A DNA stretch of 64,000 nucleotides from Tenuifilum sp040752515 (lineage in GTDB: Bacteria > Bacteroidota > Bacteroidia > Bacteroidales > Tenuifilaceae): contig JBFMGQ010000011.1 in the NCBI GenBank assembly GCA_040752515.1, positions 1-64,000 of the forward strand, written 5' to 3'. Below the pieces are notes generated by a model. That model did no database searches. It saw nothing but the letters and a program-made list of their open reading frames with translations, and had not been told where the DNA came from. The position numbers and the translations under genes are program-made. Below are positions 63,301 through 64,000 of the stretch, piece after piece. Position 1 is the stretch's first letter. The number at the start of each line of letters is the position of its first letter.

Positions 63301-63404
63301 CCATCGCTCGATGTGACAGTACCGCTCACATTAATTTCTTGGGCGAGCAGGCTACCGCACCAAAGGACTAAACTAATTACTCCGAAGATTTTTTTCATAC
63401 TCAT
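60360..63404 (-). CDS. susC: SusC-like TonB-dependent outer-membrane transporter
   Basis: A 1014-residue SusC/RagA transporter. The signal peptide (about 22 residues) is followed by a carboxypeptidase-regulatory-like domain (about 24-100, INVSGTVTSSDGTTLPGV), the TonB box region (EELVVVGYGVQKK), the plug (about 115-235) and the beta-barrel to the end (last residue Phe). It imports beta-glucan oligosaccharides with SusD using proton motive force via TonB. It is the first gene of the polysaccharide locus, and a perfect palindrome lies upstream. Confidence 0.96.
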   Translation of the reverse strand: MSMKKIFGVISLVLWCGSLLAQEINVSGTVTSSDGTTLPGVTIVVKENPSRGVVTDANGKYTISVLPNQTLEFSFVGMETQDVPVGGRTLINVVMKESSMMIEELVVVGYGVQKKSLVSSSVSKVSSDDIEKAAPTRVEQALQGRTAGVQVIANSGQPGEGFTVRIRGIGTNGTSDPLYIVDGMPVGGIDYLNPNDIQSVEILKDASASAIYGARGANGVVLITTKQGQKGKFLVNYDYSMGYQNAWRKVSLLNAKEYAIIMNESYANDNRPIPFPDVNAVVQAVGNGTDWQDEIFYKNAPTYNHQFSVSGGNENSTFLSSLSYTYQDGIVAKGKSNYERYTYRLNATHKFGKFSMGNNLAYTNKLTRGIDPNAEFGGPLAKAVNMDPITPVKNPDGTWGISNYATQEVVNPVAYLSVLNSNYSENKLVGNVWGELEIIKGLKAKTSFSVDYAHGSSRSFVPVYFLSDIVKATTSEASGTVNKWFTWQSENTLTYSKSFGEHNFAAMVGMTANKYFHEYIGGKKNDLIFNDFEHAWISNGTDEDSYRSWGGADEHALLSYFGRVNYDFAGKYIFEGVLRADGSSNFGSNNRFGYFPAFSAGWLMSMEEFLQGFTPLSFLKLRFGWGRNGNEAIGAFRYTSLIGSGSKYTFGTDEIITLGSNPVGISNPDLKWETSEQTNLGVDARFLSDKLSVTLDLYNKKTKDLLVVAPIPGYIGNAAPTVNGGSVSNKGIELELGYKALINELGINANISGAYNKNEVTSINNSEGKIYGAGLAVGMYNICMMEVGYPIAYFWGYKTAGVFQNEQQILDYKSSDGTVIQPNAKPGDLIWVDKNDDGKIDDQDRTQIGNPYPDFTLGLNLGLNYKNFDFNMFWYGAFGQEIFKGTRRYDLPMSNWDASVLERWTGEGTSNTHPRVTINDPNQNYFKVSDFYVEDGSYFRLKNVTLGYTLPEKFSQKVKISKLRLYVSAVNLLTFTKYSGFDPEIGAKWSLDVGIDRNIYPQPRTFLFGVNLSF

Positions 63405-63516
63405 TTAGGTTTAGAAATTGGTTTTCGGTGTGCAAGCTAAATTCTTTTAAAAGGCATTACAACTTTATTGGGGCTTCATGGATTGCACATCCCAATTTCA
63501 ACTCTTTCTCATCATT

Positions 63517-63530
63517 CGAAAACGTTTTCG
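63517..63530. promoter_or_regulatory. LacI-type palindrome upstream of susC
   Basis: CGAAAACGTTTTCG is a perfect 14-bp palindrome with a central CG, the pattern of LacI-family operators. It lies about 113 bases upstream of the susC start, in the 312-base gap between susC and the DUF4294 gene. The gap has no other gene. A LacI-type or similar regulator is not encoded in the window. Confidence 0.5.
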
Positions 63531-63716
63531 GAAAGCTACAACAAAAGTACATCAAAGAGTTCTCTAAAAATTGTTAAAAATTTAAAAATCAAATAAATAT
63601 GGATATAACTTTTCAAAGTTCTTTAATGATAATCTGAAAGAATTTTAGGGAAATTTGCATAATAATTGTTTATAGTTTGTTGGGGTATTAATTTTGGCCA
63701 CAGGATAGGGGAGTGT

Positions 63717-64000
63717 ATGTTTAAAGGTGTTAGTAAAATATTACTGGTTATGCTTATGGCTTTTGCCATTCAGGATGTTGATGCACAAATAGCATCGGCC
63801 GATAGCCTTTACTTATACCCATCCATTATACTCGATGGCGAGTATGTACCTCATATTAAAATAGAGGATGTGATTAAGGTAGGTAAACGCCGTTTCAAAA
63901 ACCGCCGAGAAATGAGTCAGTACTATCGAATGATCTACAACCTCAAAAAAACATACCCTTACGCCCAAATAGCAAAGTACAAGTTGCTGGAAATAAACGA
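63717..64000 (+). CDS. DUF4294 domain protein, cut by the window edge
   Basis: The first 94 residues are visible: a signal peptide (about 23 residues, ending VDAQ), then IILDGEYVPHIKIEDVIKVG and RREMSQYYRMIYNLKKTYPYA, the signature of the DUF4294 family of Bacteroidota. The rest lies outside the window. It is a secreted or periplasmic protein of unknown function. It is divergent from susC, with about 312 bases between them that hold the palindrome at 63517. The sequence has no stop in this frame to the window end. Confidence 0.8.
   Translation, partial: MFKGVSKILLVMLMAFAIQDVDAQIASADSLYLYPSIILDGEYVPHIKIEDVIKVGKRRFKNRREMSQYYRMIYNLKKTYPYAQIAKYKLLEIN

Overview
The window comes from a bacterium of the phylum Bacteroidota, most likely a Bacteroidales/Marinilabiliales-type anaerobe. 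The supporting evidence is a SusC/SusD polysaccharide-utilisation locus, a type IX secretion (T9SS) C-terminal sorting domain on a glycosidase, and many Bacteroidota-type promoters with the TAnnTTTG -7 box. Gene starts mostly lack Shine-Dalgarno sequences. The species cannot be named from the sequence. There is no rRNA, insertion sequence, prophage or CRISPR array.

Layout. (1) 1-3.6 kb: housekeeping genes engB, prs, rplY, pth and an S4 RNA-binding gene on the + strand; rplY has its own promoter and a leader that can fold as a pseudoknot. (2) 3.6-8.4 kb: a tight minus-strand operon of a transglutaminase lipoprotein, cutC, a ferritin-like/VIT1 protein and a flavin reductase. (3) 8.5-12.2 kb: bcp-recA with an unusual ~98-nt palindrome downstream, then a cytosolic histidine kinase with an NTF2-like sensor and a CPBP membrane protein. 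(4) 12.2-17.7 kb: carAB behind what looks like a pyrBI-style UTP attenuator, then a ZIP metal transporter. (5) 18-21.9 kb: an arsenic/organoarsenical operon (arsR, arsE-like, arsF-like, arsG-like, permease) with two matching operator palindromes, plus a cation transporter. (6) 22-26.5 kb: a secreted hypothetical protein, an ECF sigma factor, a CarH-like B12-binding MerR regulator, an O-methyltransferase and an M16 peptidase. (7) 26.8-31.9 kb: an AmmeMemoRadiSam cluster (AmrS, and a Memo-AMMECR1 fusion) enclosing a large membrane spermidine-synthase-like protein. (8) 32-49.6 kb: a GH30 lipoprotein, tRNA-His, flippase, AlkD-like protein, BI-1 protein, L31 type B, GlmU-like protein, lon, coaD, a thioredoxin-fold protein, NUDIX/pyrE with overlapping start codons, a MORN protein, tRNA-Phe, a lipoprotein, and the gpmI-DUF3109-M20 dipeptidase operon. 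(9) 49.8-63.4 kb: a membrane propeller/LuxR regulator facing a beta-glucan locus (SusC, SusD, PKD surface protein, GH3, GH16). (10) The right edge cuts a DUF4294 gene.

Working together: the beta-glucan locus would bind and import oligosaccharides (SusCD, surface lipoprotein), cut the polymer outside the cell (T9SS-exported GH16, perhaps the distant GH30) and finish with GH3. The ars operon is self-contained, with its repressor sites directly upstream. The carAB leader and the sigma-factor operators are the clearest new regulatory predictions. A palindromic MITE-like element occurs twice (17.8 and 26.5 kb) in opposite orientations. The most intriguing gene group of unsettled function is the AmmeMemoRadiSam cluster.
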